Shown piece by piece: positions 45,872-55,922 of a DNA stretch of 64,000 nt; positions within the stretch are counted from its first letter, which is position 1; each line of letters begins with the position of its first letter. The notes below the pieces were generated by a model. The model saw only the letters and a program-made list of their open reading frames with translations, searched no databases and was not told the DNA's origin. The translations under genes and the position numbers were made by a program. Origin of the DNA: JAWKWH01 sp963669455 (GTDB taxonomy: Bacteria; Pseudomonadota; Alphaproteobacteria; Rhizobiales; Rhizobiaceae); assembly GCA_963669455.1 (NCBI GenBank), contig OY770026.1:124001-188000 (forward strand), given 5' to 3'.

Positions 45872-46897
45872 ATGTCGGAAGTAATTGAAACGGATATCGT
45901 GATTATTGGCGCCGGCCCGGTCGGGCTATTTGCCGTGTTTGAGCTCGGATTGCTCGACCTGAAATGCCATCTGATCGATATTCTGGACAAACCCGGTGGC
46001 CAGTGCGCCGAGCTTTATCCTGAAAAGCCGATTTATGATATTCCCGGGTTGGTGGAGGTTTCCGGTCAAGAGCTGACGGACAATCTGCTGCAGCAGATTT
46101 CACCCTTTGATCCCCAGTTTCATTACACCGAGATGGTCACCGAACTGGAACGCCGTGATGACGGTTCATTCGGCTTGAAAACCGACCAGGGCAAAGAGTT
46201 TTTAGCCAAGGTTGTTGTCATTGCAGCCGGTGGCGGATCGTTTCAGCCCAAGCGGCCGCCAATCCCCGGCATCGACGCCTATGAAGACAAATCTGTTTTC
46301 TATGCTGTGCGCCAGATGGAGGCCTTCCGCGGTGAGGACGTTTTGATCGTCGGTGGAGGTGATTCCGCGCTCGATTGGACACTTAACCTGCAAAAAGTGG
46401 CCAAATCCGTCACGCTGGTGCACCGCCGGCCGGAGTTCCGGGCGGCCCCCGACAGTGTCAACAAAATGTGGGCCATGCAGGAAGCCGGCAAACTGCAATT
46501 TATTCAAGGACAGGTCACCAAGCTTGAGGGCGATGATGGCATGCTGACCGGCGCGGCGCTCAAGACGCCGGATGGCGAACAGCAGATATCGGCGTCGCGA
46601 ATGCTGCCGTTTTTCGGCCTGACGATGAAACTCGGCCCGGTGGCTGATTGGGGCCTCAACCTTGAAAAAAACCTGATCCCGGTCGACACCGAGAAATTCG
46701 AAACGTCGGAGCCCGGCATATTCGCAATCGGCGATATCAACACCTACCCCGGCAAGCTCAAGCTCATCCTTTCGGGCTTTCATGAGGCAGCACTGATGGC
46801 ACAGGCCGCCAAACGCATCGTCAATCCCGGCGAACGGGTGGTCTTCCAGTACACCACGTCGTCGACAAGCTTGCAGAAGAAACTCAAAGCAGCCTGA
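45872..46897 (+). CDS. Ferredoxin-NADP+ reductase, thioredoxin-reductase-like type
   Basis: This is a 341-residue flavoprotein. FAD-binding motif DIVIIGAGPVGLFAVFELG lies at about 7-25, with KPGGQCAELYPEKPIYDIPG typical of the YumC/TrxR-like FNR family and the NADP motif VLIVGGGDSALDW. The redox CxxC of thioredoxin reductase is missing. The end FQYTTSSTSLQKKLKA is also typical. It should reduce the adjacent ferredoxin, which in turn can feed CysI. The ATG at 45872 follows AGGA; an in-frame ATG at 45833 would overlap the DUF934 gene. Confidence 0.9.
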   Translation: MSEVIETDIVIIGAGPVGLFAVFELGLLDLKCHLIDILDKPGGQCAELYPEKPIYDIPGLVEVSGQELTDNLLQQISPFDPQFHYTEMVTELERRDDGSFGLKTDQGKEFLAKVVVIAAGGGSFQPKRPPIPGIDAYEDKSVFYAVRQMEAFRGEDVLIVGGGDSALDWTLNLQKVAKSVTLVHRRPEFRAAPDSVNKMWAMQEAGKLQFIQGQVTKLEGDDGMLTGAALKTPDGEQQISASRMLPFFGLTMKLGPVADWGLNLEKNLIPVDTEKFETSEPGIFAIGDINTYPGKLKLILSGFHEAALMAQAAKRIVNPGERVVFQYTTSSTSLQKKLKAA

Positions 46898-46920
46898 TCC
46901 CATTTAAAGAAGACACGTTC
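46894..46920. repeat. Solo end of MITE-like family D
   Basis: CTGATCCCATTTAAAGAAGA followed by CACGTTC matches the right end of the full element (53613-53640) at nearly all positions. It fills most of the space between the FNR stop and the ferredoxin ATG. Confidence 0.7.
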
Positions 46921-46922
46921 AA

Positions 46923-47258
46923 ATGCACATCAATGTAATCGACCGCCAGGGCGTCCATCACCGCCTGGAGGCTCTGGAAGGCTTTCGCGTGATGGAAATC
47001 ATTCGCGACTGGGGCCTGGATATCAAGGCAGAATGCGGAGGTGCCTGCGCCTGCGCCACCTGCCATGTCCATGTTGCACCCGAATGGGTGGGCAAATTGC
47101 CCGAAGCGCTGGATGACGAAATTGACCGCCTCGACGAAGCATTCGACGTCAACCATAATTCGAGACTTTCCTGTCAGCTGATCATGACGGAAGCACTTGA
47201 CGAGTTAACGGTTTCACTGGCGCCTGGAACGGGCACAGAAAAGCGCTACGCCGCCTGA
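46923..47258 (+). CDS. [2Fe-2S] ferredoxin, adrenodoxin type
   Basis: This 111-residue electron carrier has ligands in ECGGACACATCHV (Cys-X5-Cys-X2-Cys) and a fourth Cys in SRLSCQLIM. The family includes rhodobacterial FdVI and mitochondrial-type ferredoxins. It is placed 25 bp after the FNR gene; no clear Shine-Dalgarno is seen because the spacer is a repeat end. It could donate to sulfite reductase or act more generally. Confidence 0.92.
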   Translation: MHINVIDRQGVHHRLEALEGFRVMEIIRDWGLDIKAECGGACACATCHVHVAPEWVGKLPEALDDEIDRLDEAFDVNHNSRLSCQLIMTEALDELTVSLAPGTGTEKRYAA

Positions 47259-47511
47259 TTCACCTTCGCCAAACGCTTTGCTGCTGTCACGATAGGCTGC
47301 ATTTTCAGTGGAAACGGGCCGCCCAAACGGACTATTCACAGATTCGTCTGGAATCTGGCAGCGGAATCAGAGATATGCGGGTAACTGCGATTCAATCGCA
47401 GAAATCTGTTGTGACCAGCTGGCATATATCCTAATTTGGCATCGGCGCGGTGGGTGTTTTTGGTAATATCGCTAGTCATTTTACCTCGTAGTGAGGGGAT
47501 GGGAGACACCC
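47259..47511. other. Intergenic spacer, no gene seen
   Basis: No RNA gene or strong terminator was recognised. The end (47460-47505) contains GGTAATATCGC followed by GGGATGGGAGACACCC, which serves as the Shine-Dalgarno of the next gene. Confidence 0.5.
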
Positions 47512-48942
47512 ATGGGCATTTTTTCGCTGTTCTCGCGAAAGTCCAACGAAGAAGAGATTGAGCAGGACGCTGACGCGGAAATCGAATTGGAGCTGGATAG
47601 CTCTGATCTCATGTCCGACGCGGCACCCGATACCGCAATGGAAGCTTTGGAACCAGACGAGCAGCCGGCGTCGCTGGTCGATCAGGTGTTGGAGCGCGCG
47701 GTAGCCTCGCTACCGGCCGATCCTGTACCGGTTAAAAGCCCCCGCATGCACGAATTCGAGAAGTTTCACGGCGATTTTCGCAACATTATCGGCAGTATCG
47801 AAACCCTGACCGATGCGCTGACCAAGGCGCGTTCTAAAATGCATGAGACGGGCGCTTTCCTGCCTTCCATCGAGTCCGAATTTCATCGCAACGCCATTTT
47901 AGAAAACGAAAACAATAAGTTGAGTGACGATAACCTGCGCAAGGAGCGACAGGTCAAGGTCATCGAAACGGCGGTTTCTGAAAAGGAAGCCATGCTGGAG
48001 GCGATGAAGATCCGCGAGTCGGAACTGTCTTCGGAACTGGAAATGTCGCGCAAGCGCCTAAATGACGGGCGTATGCAGCTGGCTGCCAGCGAGGAGAACA
48101 TCCAGCGGCTGGAAAGGGATATGGAAAAGGCCATCGCCGCAGTCAATACGGCGAGTGAAAACAACCTCAAGCTGGAACATGAAAACGAAGCCATTCGCGA
48201 GCGCAATTCCATCCTGGCTGCTGATCTCAGCAAGTCGTTGAAGCAGGAATCGGAAGTGCGGCGTCGGTATGACGAATTCGTCAACCGGTTCGATGCCGAA
48301 ACGCGCCGCTATCAATCGATGACGAGCGAGTATGAGACGGCCAAGCGGGAGACCGCGCGTCTGCAAAAGGAACGGGCCGATCTTCGCACCAGGCTTGATG
48401 CGATCACCTCGGAAAAAGGCCGCCTGGAGGAAGAAAGCAACGAGATGTCAAACCGGCTGCGCGGCGAGCTCTATGCCCAGCGCTCCGAATTGAACAATCT
48501 TGAATCCCGATTGCGGTTGTTTGAACAGTCAGAGCGGGAGCTGCACGAGCAACTCGCCGAATCAAAACACACCGCTCAAAGTGCCGAGCGCGAAAAGATG
48601 ACCATCCATGCGGAGCTTGATAGCGCCCGCCGGGAACTCGATTCCGCCAAGCGGGAACTGTCGGCGAAAACGGCCAACCTGTCTGAGGTTAATTTGCGCT
48701 ACATGTCAGACCTGATGGGCCTCGACTATCAAAAGCAGCAGAATGAAGAATTGAAGAATTCGATTAAGAGCCTGTCGGCGGAAAATCAGCGCCTGGCACA
48801 GTTTCAGGCGATGTACAAAGCTGCAGAAGAGCAGATTTCCGATCTGCGGGCCAAGCTTGAATCCGTCTCCAGGACATCGCCCCGTGACGGCGACACCACC
48901 ACACTTCCGCCGGATATTCCAGGCTCCTCGATGAAGCACTGA
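47512..48942 (+). CDS. Large coiled-coil protein, unknown
   Basis: This 476-residue protein begins MGIFSLFSRKSNEEEIEQDA. After an acidic N-terminal segment it is almost wholly coiled coil from about residue 85 to 440 (heptads such as LEAMKIRESELSSELEMSRK and AELDSARRELDSAKRELSAK), ending in a short Pro/Thr tail. No enzymatic motif is present. Such proteins in rhizobia are often annotated as hypothetical; a structural or polarity role is possible. The ATG at 47512 follows GGGAG; the terminator at 49028 is shared with convergent rpsA. Confidence 0.82.
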   Translation: MGIFSLFSRKSNEEEIEQDADAEIELELDSSDLMSDAAPDTAMEALEPDEQPASLVDQVLERAVASLPADPVPVKSPRMHEFEKFHGDFRNIIGSIETLTDALTKARSKMHETGAFLPSIESEFHRNAILENENNKLSDDNLRKERQVKVIETAVSEKEAMLEAMKIRESELSSELEMSRKRLNDGRMQLAASEENIQRLERDMEKAIAAVNTASENNLKLEHENEAIRERNSILAADLSKSLKQESEVRRRYDEFVNRFDAETRRYQSMTSEYETAKRETARLQKERADLRTRLDAITSEKGRLEEESNEMSNRLRGELYAQRSELNNLESRLRLFEQSERELHEQLAESKHTAQSAEREKMTIHAELDSARRELDSAKRELSAKTANLSEVNLRYMSDLMGLDYQKQQNEELKNSIKSLSAENQRLAQFQAMYKAAEEQISDLRAKLESVSRTSPRDGDTTTLPPDIPGSSMKH

Positions 48943-49004
48943 CCGGCGTCCGTTCTATCGCCTTCAAAGCCCACTGTTCGTGATTTGATTGGTTTGCACC
49001 GGAA

Positions 49005-49027
49005 CTAGAGCGTGTCTTGCTTAAATG
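49005..49027. repeat. Solo end of MITE-like family D
   Basis: CTAGAGCGTGTCTTGCTTAA followed by ATG matches the left end of the full element at 53193 and the end at 120-146 (CTAGAGCGCGTCTTGTTTAA on the minus strand). Confidence 0.75.
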
Positions 49028-49064
49028 AAATGGCCGCGGTTGATGAAACCGCGGCCATTTTTAT
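49028..49064. terminator. Bidirectional intrinsic terminator between the coiled-coil gene and rpsA
   Basis: AATGGCCGCGGTT-GATGA-AACCGCGGCCATT forms a 13-bp stem, followed by TTTTAT on the plus strand and by a short T-rich run on the minus strand (ATTTCATTTAA). It serves the two convergent genes. Confidence 0.9.
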
Positions 49065-49086
49065 GTCGATTGCTTCGGGTTTGGAC

Positions 49087-50784
49087 CTATTCGTCGCCGT
49101 CCTGTTTTTTCAGCGCAGCGCCAAGGATGTCGCCAAGTGACGCACCGGAATCGGTCGATCCGTACTGAGCGACGGCTTCCTTCTCCTCGGCAATTTCAAG
49201 CGCTCTGATCGAGACCACGACCTTGCCGGATTTCTTGTCGAACTGGGTGATGCGCGCATCGACCTTCTGCCCGACGGAAAAACGTTCCGGCCGCTGTTCA
49301 CCGCGGTCGCGGCTGAGATCGGAGCGTTTGATGAAGGAATCAATGCCCGTTTCGACGAGCTTGACTTCAAGACCGCCTTCCTTGACGTCGGTCACCTCGC
49401 AGGTGACAACCGCATTCTTGCGCAGTTCGCCACCGGAAGCGCCTTCGCTCTCACCGGACAATTGCTTGATGCCGAGCGAAATGCGTTCTTTCTCGATGTC
49501 CACATCCAGGACCTTGGCTTTCACCATGGAGCCCTTTTCGTATTCGTCGATCACCTGCTCGCCAGGACGGTTCCAGTCGAGGTCGGAAAGATGGACCATA
49601 CCGTCGACATCGCCCTCAAGCCCGATGAACAGACCGAACTCGGTCTTGTTCTTGACCTCGCCCTCGACGATTGTTCCTGTCTTGAACATTTGGGCAAAAG
49701 CCTGCCACGGATTTTCAAGCGTTTGTTTCAGACCGAGTGAAATACGGCGCTTTTGCGGATCAACCTCCAAGACGACGACTTCGACTTCCTGGGTTGTCGA
49801 CAGTATTTTGCCCGGATGGACGTTTTTCTTCGTCCATGACATTTCAGAAACGTGGATCAGTCCCTCAATACCCGGCTCCAGCTCGACGAAGGCGCCATAG
49901 TCGGTAATGTTGGTGACCGTACCGGTAATCTTCTTGCCAAGCGGATATTTGCCGCCGATGTCGCCCCACGGGTCAGCTTCAAGCTGCTTCATACCGAGCG
50001 AAATGCGGTGCGTTTCCTGATTGATGCGGATGATCTGCACCTTGACCGTCTGACCGATGTTGAGAATTTCGGTCGGGTGGTTTACGCGGCGCCACGCCAT
50101 GTCGGTGACATGCAGCAGGCCGTCAATGCCGCCAAGATCGACAAAGGCGCCATAGTCGGTGATGTTCTTGACGACGCCTTCGACCACCTGACCTTCTTCA
50201 AGGTTCTGGACGATTTCAGAGCGCTGTTCGGCCCGGCTTTCCTCAAGCACGGTGCGGCGTGACACGACGATGTTGCCGCGGCGCTTGTCCATTTTCAGAA
50301 TTTCAAAGGGCTGTGGATTGTGCATCAGCGGGGTGACATCGCGGATCGGGCGAATATCGACCTGACTGCGCGGCAGGAAGGCGACCGCGCCATCGAGATC
50401 GACCGTAAAGCCGCCCTTGACCGAGTTGAAGATGATGCCCTCAACGCGCTCGCCAGCCTCGAATTTGGCTTCGAGCTGCACCCAGCTTTCCTCGCGGCGC
50501 GCCTTTTCGCGCGATAACTTGGCTTCGCCAAGCGCGTTTTCGATGCGCTCGACAAAGACTTCGACCTCATCGCCGGGGTTCAGCGAGCCGTCCTTGGCTT
50601 TGGCGCCGAATTCTTTAAGGGCAACACGGCCTTCGACCTTCAGGCCGACATCGATGATGGCCATATCCTTTTCGATCGCCGTGATCGTGCCTTTGACGAC
50701 GGAACCCTCTGCGGAATGGTTCTCGGAAAAACTTTCATCAAGCAGCGCGGCGAACTCGTCGCGCGACGGATTGGAATTTGACAT
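49087..50784 (-). CDS. rpsA: 30S ribosomal protein S1
   Basis: This 565-residue protein has six S1 (OB-fold) repeats, for example VVKGTITAIEKDMAIIDVGL, VEGVVKNITDYGAFVDLGGI, ITGTVTNITDYGAFVELEPG and VEGEVKNKTEFGLFIGLEGD. It docks mRNA on the 30S subunit. The ATG at 50784 follows AGGAGAAAAA; the frame continues upstream for 41 codons of spacer. The acidic C-terminal tail is standard for alphaproteobacteria. cmk and aroA lie upstream on the same strand, the usual order. Confidence 0.97.
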   Translation of the reverse strand: MSNSNPSRDEFAALLDESFSENHSAEGSVVKGTITAIEKDMAIIDVGLKVEGRVALKEFGAKAKDGSLNPGDEVEVFVERIENALGEAKLSREKARREESWVQLEAKFEAGERVEGIIFNSVKGGFTVDLDGAVAFLPRSQVDIRPIRDVTPLMHNPQPFEILKMDKRRGNIVVSRRTVLEESRAEQRSEIVQNLEEGQVVEGVVKNITDYGAFVDLGGIDGLLHVTDMAWRRVNHPTEILNIGQTVKVQIIRINQETHRISLGMKQLEADPWGDIGGKYPLGKKITGTVTNITDYGAFVELEPGIEGLIHVSEMSWTKKNVHPGKILSTTQEVEVVVLEVDPQKRRISLGLKQTLENPWQAFAQMFKTGTIVEGEVKNKTEFGLFIGLEGDVDGMVHLSDLDWNRPGEQVIDEYEKGSMVKAKVLDVDIEKERISLGIKQLSGESEGASGGELRKNAVVTCEVTDVKEGGLEVKLVETGIDSFIKRSDLSRDRGEQRPERFSVGQKVDARITQFDKKSGKVVVSIRALEIAEEKEAVAQYGSTDSGASLGDILGAALKKQDGDE

Positions 50785-50954
50785 TTTTTCTCCTGATGGG
50801 GCCGCAATGTTATGCGGCTCATGCGCCTTGGTTTGTGTTGCGTTTGCCCACCAATCGCAATCCCGGCCCTTTGGGGCCTGTTGAAGCGCGGAACATTTCC
50901 GGGCCATTTGGCGCTGAAATGCGTTGGCAGACCATGATATCCGGCCGGGCCGGA

Positions 50955-51605
50955 TTACCGGTTCATTCCATCCCGGGCAGACAATGCCCCATCAATCAGG
51001 GATTTGGCTTGCCGGAACGCGGTTTCTATATCCATTTTGCTTGTGTCTAGCAAGTGGGCATCGGATGCCGGCTTAAGCGGCGAATCGGCGCGCTCCATGT
51101 CACGCGCATCCCTGACAATGATATCGGAGAGGATGTCTTCAAACCTCTCCTTACCGCCTTTGGAGATAATCTCGGCATGCCGCCGCCTGGCGCGGACTTC
51201 CGCGCTGGCTGTCACATAGAGCTTAATGTCCGCATTCGGGCAGACAATTGTACCGATGTCGCGGCCGTCTAGCACCGTTCCGGGTGCCTTGCGGGAAAAT
51301 TCGCGCTGTTTTTCCACCAGCGCCCGGCGCACCGCCGGCATGACGGCGATTCTGGATGCAGCTTCTCCGATCGTGTGTGCTGACAGCACATGGCGGTCAA
51401 GCTCATCGAGCTTGATGGCGCGCGCGGCGGCTTCTGCCGCATCCGGATTATCGAGCGGCCCGGCGTTATCGACCAAGGCCTTGGCAACCGCCCGGTAGGT
51501 CAGGCCCGTGTCAAGGTGATGAAAGCCATATTTGGCGGCAAGCCGCCTGGACAGCGTCCCCTTGCCCGATGCCGCCGGTCCGTCAATGGCGATGACGGTG
51601 GTCAT
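50955..51605 (-). CDS. cmk: Cytidylate kinase
   Basis: This 216-residue enzyme phosphorylates CMP/dCMP with ATP. It has P-loop IDGPAASGKGTLSRRLAAKY, HHLDTGLTYRAVAKAL, and the CMP-binding segment VLDGRDIGTIVCPNADIKLY. It overlaps aroA by 4 bp and is followed by rpsA after 170 bp. Confidence 0.96.
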   Translation of the reverse strand: MTTVIAIDGPAASGKGTLSRRLAAKYGFHHLDTGLTYRAVAKALVDNAGPLDNPDAAEAAARAIKLDELDRHVLSAHTIGEAASRIAVMPAVRRALVEKQREFSRKAPGTVLDGRDIGTIVCPNADIKLYVTASAEVRARRRHAEIISKGGKERFEDILSDIIVRDARDMERADSPLKPASDAHLLDTSKMDIETAFRQAKSLIDGALSARDGMNR

Positions 51606-52933
51606 GTGAATTCAGCGCCTAAATTCCGCATCAGATCCAAGAAGTTTGGAAAGCTGGTGGTGATCATCGTTGCATCGTCGATCGCGACCGGATGTTCCGC
51701 CGCCATTCCCATGATAAGGAAACTCATGGCGATGCGGTGATCGAGATGCGTGGCGACCGTGCCGCCGCCCAGCCCCTTTCCACCGGGGCGGCCGCGCACG
51801 GTAAGTGCGCTTTTCGCCTCGCTGCAATCGACATTATTGGCCTCAAGGCCGCGGGCGACCGCTGCAAGCCGGTCGCTTTCCTTGACCCGGAGTTCGTCCA
51901 GTCCATCCATCACCGTTTCGCCCTCGGCGAAGGCTGCGGCAATAGCGAGAACCGGGTATTCATCAATCATCGATGGCGCCCGCTCAGGCGGCACCACGAT
52001 GCCTTTCAGCTCCGAATGCCGCACCTGGATGTCGGCAACATCTTCGCCACCGGCCTTGCGCAGGTTAATCGCCTGGATGTCACCGCCCATTTCCTGCAAA
52101 GTTGTGATCAGGCCGGTGCGCGTAACATTCATCAAGACATTTTCGATGGTGATATCCGACCCTGGAACAATCAGCCCGGCAGTAAGCGGAAAGGCGGCCG
52201 ACGACGGATCGCCAGGTACATCGATTGCCTGGCCGCGGAGTTCGCCCTGACCTTCAAGATGGATATGATGTTCGCCGTCCTTGCCGGTTTCAACTCCGAT
52301 GCTCGCGCCGAATCCGGCCAGCATTTTTTCCGTGTGATCACGGGTTTTCACCGGTTCAATGACGGTGGTTGTGCCCGGCGTGTTCAAACCCGCAAGCAGG
52401 ACGGCGGATTTCACCTGCGCTGAGGGCATCGGAACACGGTAGCTGATCGGTGCTGCCACCTTTGGCCCGCGCAATGTCACAGGCAGTCGCCCGCTGTCGC
52501 TTTCGACCTGCGCGCCCATCTGCGTCAACGGCTCCAAAACACGGCCCATCGGGCGGCTTTTCAGCGAGGCGTCGCCGGTAAAGCCTGTTGTCATGTCATA
52601 GCTCACGACAAGGCCCATGGTAAGCCTGCAACCGGTTCCGGCATTGCCGAAATCGAGCGGCGATCCGGCTTCGAGCAGACAGCCATTGCCGGTGCCGTGC
52701 ACACGCCATTCAGCGCCGTCGCGTATGATGGTTGCGCCCATCGCCTCCATTGCGCGGCCGGTTGCCAGAACATCTTCCCCTTCCAGCAGTCCGGAAATAT
52801 GTGTTTCACCGCTGGCCAATCCGCCAAACATCAGCGCCCGGTGGGAAATTGATTTGTCGCCCGGAACCTGAACCGTGCCATGGAGCGGAGCGGAACATGC
52901 TGCGGTGACGGGTTTTTTCTGATGGTGATACAT
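51602..52933 (-). CDS. aroA: 3-phosphoshikimate 1-carboxyvinyltransferase (EPSP synthase)
   Basis: This 443-residue shikimate-pathway enzyme has the motif VPGDKSISHRALMFGGLASG near 23, LDFGNAGTGCRLTMGLV, and DELRVKESDRLAAVARGLEA. The Gly-Asn-Ala-Gly-Thr-Gly loop has Ala where classic glyphosate-sensitive enzymes also have Ala. The ATG at 52933 begins MYHHQKKPVTAACSAPLHG; the frame runs back into the hairpin element at 52974 and is not translated there. Confidence 0.96.
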   Translation of the reverse strand: MYHHQKKPVTAACSAPLHGTVQVPGDKSISHRALMFGGLASGETHISGLLEGEDVLATGRAMEAMGATIIRDGAEWRVHGTGNGCLLEAGSPLDFGNAGTGCRLTMGLVVSYDMTTGFTGDASLKSRPMGRVLEPLTQMGAQVESDSGRLPVTLRGPKVAAPISYRVPMPSAQVKSAVLLAGLNTPGTTTVIEPVKTRDHTEKMLAGFGASIGVETGKDGEHHIHLEGQGELRGQAIDVPGDPSSAAFPLTAGLIVPGSDITIENVLMNVTRTGLITTLQEMGGDIQAINLRKAGGEDVADIQVRHSELKGIVVPPERAPSMIDEYPVLAIAAAFAEGETVMDGLDELRVKESDRLAAVARGLEANNVDCSEAKSALTVRGRPGGKGLGGGTVATHLDHRIAMSFLIMGMAAEHPVAIDDATMITTSFPNFLDLMRNLGAEFT

Positions 52934-52973
52934 TGTCTGTCGTATCCATTGGCGGGCGTATTTGGTTGGGGCG

Positions 52974-53051
52974 CTAGTGGTTCGATTCCAACATTTGCAT
53001 CCCACTTGCCGCACGCTCATCAGCAAATGTTGGAATCATAAGAACCACTAG
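52974..53051. repeat. CTAG-tipped hairpin element 2
   Basis: The left arm CTAGTGGTTCGATTCCAACA continues TTTGC. The loop contains TTGCCGCACGCTCATC, and the right arm is GCAAATGTTGGAATC-ATAAG-AACCACTAG. The right arm is 4 nt longer than the left, as in element 1, but the arm sequences are different. It lies 41 bp upstream of aroA. Confidence 0.88.
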
Positions 53052-53064
53052 AATCAATATTCTG

Positions 53065-53143
53065 CTAGTGGTCTTTGTGTTTGAAACGCTTGCTAATGGC
53101 GTTGGCTGGTAACCGGATGCAAGCGCTTCGAACAGACCACTAG
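53065..53143. repeat. CTAG-tipped hairpin element 3 (opposite orientation)
   Basis: The left arm is CTAGTGGTCTTTGTGTTTGA followed by AACGCTTGC; the right arm is GCAAGCGCTTCGAACAGACC followed by ACTAG. Here the left arm is the 4-nt longer one, so the element is inverted relative to elements 1 and 2. It sits 13 bp from element 2. Confidence 0.85.
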
Positions 53144-53192
53144 CATGGCTTTTCGGTGCGGTCATCCCTTCGATTATGCGATTAGTTTGCTG

Positions 53193-53640
53193 GAGCGTGT
53201 CTTGTTTAAATGGGTGCGTTTGAGCGCAGGGTATTTGTGTCCTGGCCCCCCTCTCGGCGGCGCTTCGCTTGCCTGCCGGGTCAACGAGGAGCGTGACGCG
53301 ACGCGGGTGCACACCCGTTAGCGTCGCGCGACGACATCCAGGGCGCAAAGAACCTGTGGCGTTTTGCGGCTTCTTTGGCCCGCAACAACGCCTTGATCCG
53401 CTTGGAGCAATCGAGGCATTATTCGCAATACGGCCTGCGGCCGGGCGAAAATGCCCTGGCTGAAACGATTTGGGTTTGCTGTTCTCTTTCAATGCTTCAA
53501 CCTCACCTGCTTGGAGGTCTTTTTCACGGACAGTGTCGTCAAAATCCTCGCACGATCGTCTGATCGTACTCCGGTGTTTTCCTAACTGCCGCAAAAAATC
53601 CTCTCCATCAAACTGATCCCATTTAAGCAAGACACACTCT
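53193..53640. repeat. MITE-like element family D, full copy with nested insertion
   Basis: Terminal inverted repeats GAGCGTGTCTTGTTTAAATG (53193) and CATTTAAGCAAGACACACTC (53620-53639) enclose 448 bp with no ORF of its own. Its left 150 bp match the minus strand of 1-146, including the palindromic core GACGCGACGCGGGTGCACAC at 53295. It differs by an extra ~40 bp (53245-53285). A copy of the 105-bp family interrupts it at 53356-53459. No transposase is encoded, as expected for a non-autonomous element. Confidence 0.82.
53356..53459. repeat. ~105-bp dispersed element, copy C, nested in family D element
   Basis: A diverged copy: GGCGTTTTGCGGCTTCTTTG, CCGCAACAACGCC, CGCTTGGAGCAATCGAGGCA and GGGCGAAAATGCCCTGG align with copies A and B. 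On either side, GGGCGCAAAGAACC and GGCTGAAACGATTTGG are contiguous at 1-30 (minus strand), so the insertion point is visible. Confidence 0.8.
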
Positions 53641-53771
53641 AAAGCCGGTCCCTTTTTCGATAAGGCTTTGACACCGAACCTGCGGGAAGCTAAGGGGACC
53701 GGGAATTTGTGCCAGGAGCGGTTTTAAGCGACACGCTCAAAAGCGGCACAGGACCAGATGAGGCAATGGAC

Positions 53772-54206
53772 ATGGCAAAACCCGCACTTGGCACCAAACG
53801 TGTCGACCCCGAGACCGGGCGTAAATTCTATGATCTGAATAAAGATCCGATCGTGTCTCCCTATACGGGCAAGAGTTATCCGCTGACCTTCTTTGAGGCC
53901 GACCTTAAAGCCGAAGAGGAAGAAGAGCCCAAAGTAGAGGAAGCAAAAGCAGAACCCGAAACTGAAACTGAAGCTGAAGCTGATGACAGCGGTGCTGAGG
54001 TTGTTTCGCTGGAAGATGCCGACGATAGTGCCACCGATGATGATGTTCCCGCCGATCCTAATGTCGATGATGATGACGATGATGATGTGATCGATCTTGA
54101 CGATGATGACGATGATGACGACACTTTCCTGGCCAATGATGACGATGACGACGATGATGATGTTTCGGTGATCATCAAAGTCGGCAGCGATGACGACGAA
54201 AACTGA
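53772..54206 (+). CDS. TIGR02300 family acidic protein
   Basis: This 144-residue protein begins MAKPALGTKRVDPETGRKF and continues YDLNKDPIVSPYTGKSYP, the invariant zinc-ribbon-derived core of TIGR02300. It then changes to a long Glu/Ala segment and a C-terminus dominated by Asp runs (about half of the last 60 residues). The family is confined largely to Alphaproteobacteria and its function is unknown. The ATG at 53772 was chosen at the conserved start; the frame opens 63 bases earlier. The tRNA-Ala gene follows, the usual arrangement. Confidence 0.9.
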   Translation: MAKPALGTKRVDPETGRKFYDLNKDPIVSPYTGKSYPLTFFEADLKAEEEEEPKVEEAKAEPETETEAEADDSGAEVVSLEDADDSATDDDVPADPNVDDDDDDDVIDLDDDDDDDDTFLANDDDDDDDDVSVIIKVGSDDDEN

Positions 54207-54328
54207 TGACTAAGCTGTTCGCCCCGCTTGCAGTGGAGCGGACGGTCGGACGAAAATGTCTTGATCTTGCGGCAGGCCTTCGCTAAAGCCGCGACCTAGT
54301 TCTTTACCGGCCTTGAAGCCGGCGTGTG

Positions 54329-55918
<1,590 letters not shown>

Positions 55919-55922
<4 letters not shown>

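Noticed and set aside
53295..53340. GC-rich palindrome as an rRNA/tRNA or CRISPR-like feature
   Set aside because: It lies inside the family D repeat and recurs at 37-80; no spacer-repeat pattern or RNA gene fold.
52934..53630. Minus-strand open frames and N-terminal extension upstream of aroA
   Set aside because: They run through the hairpin elements and the MITE-like repeat; the conserved AroA start is at 52933.
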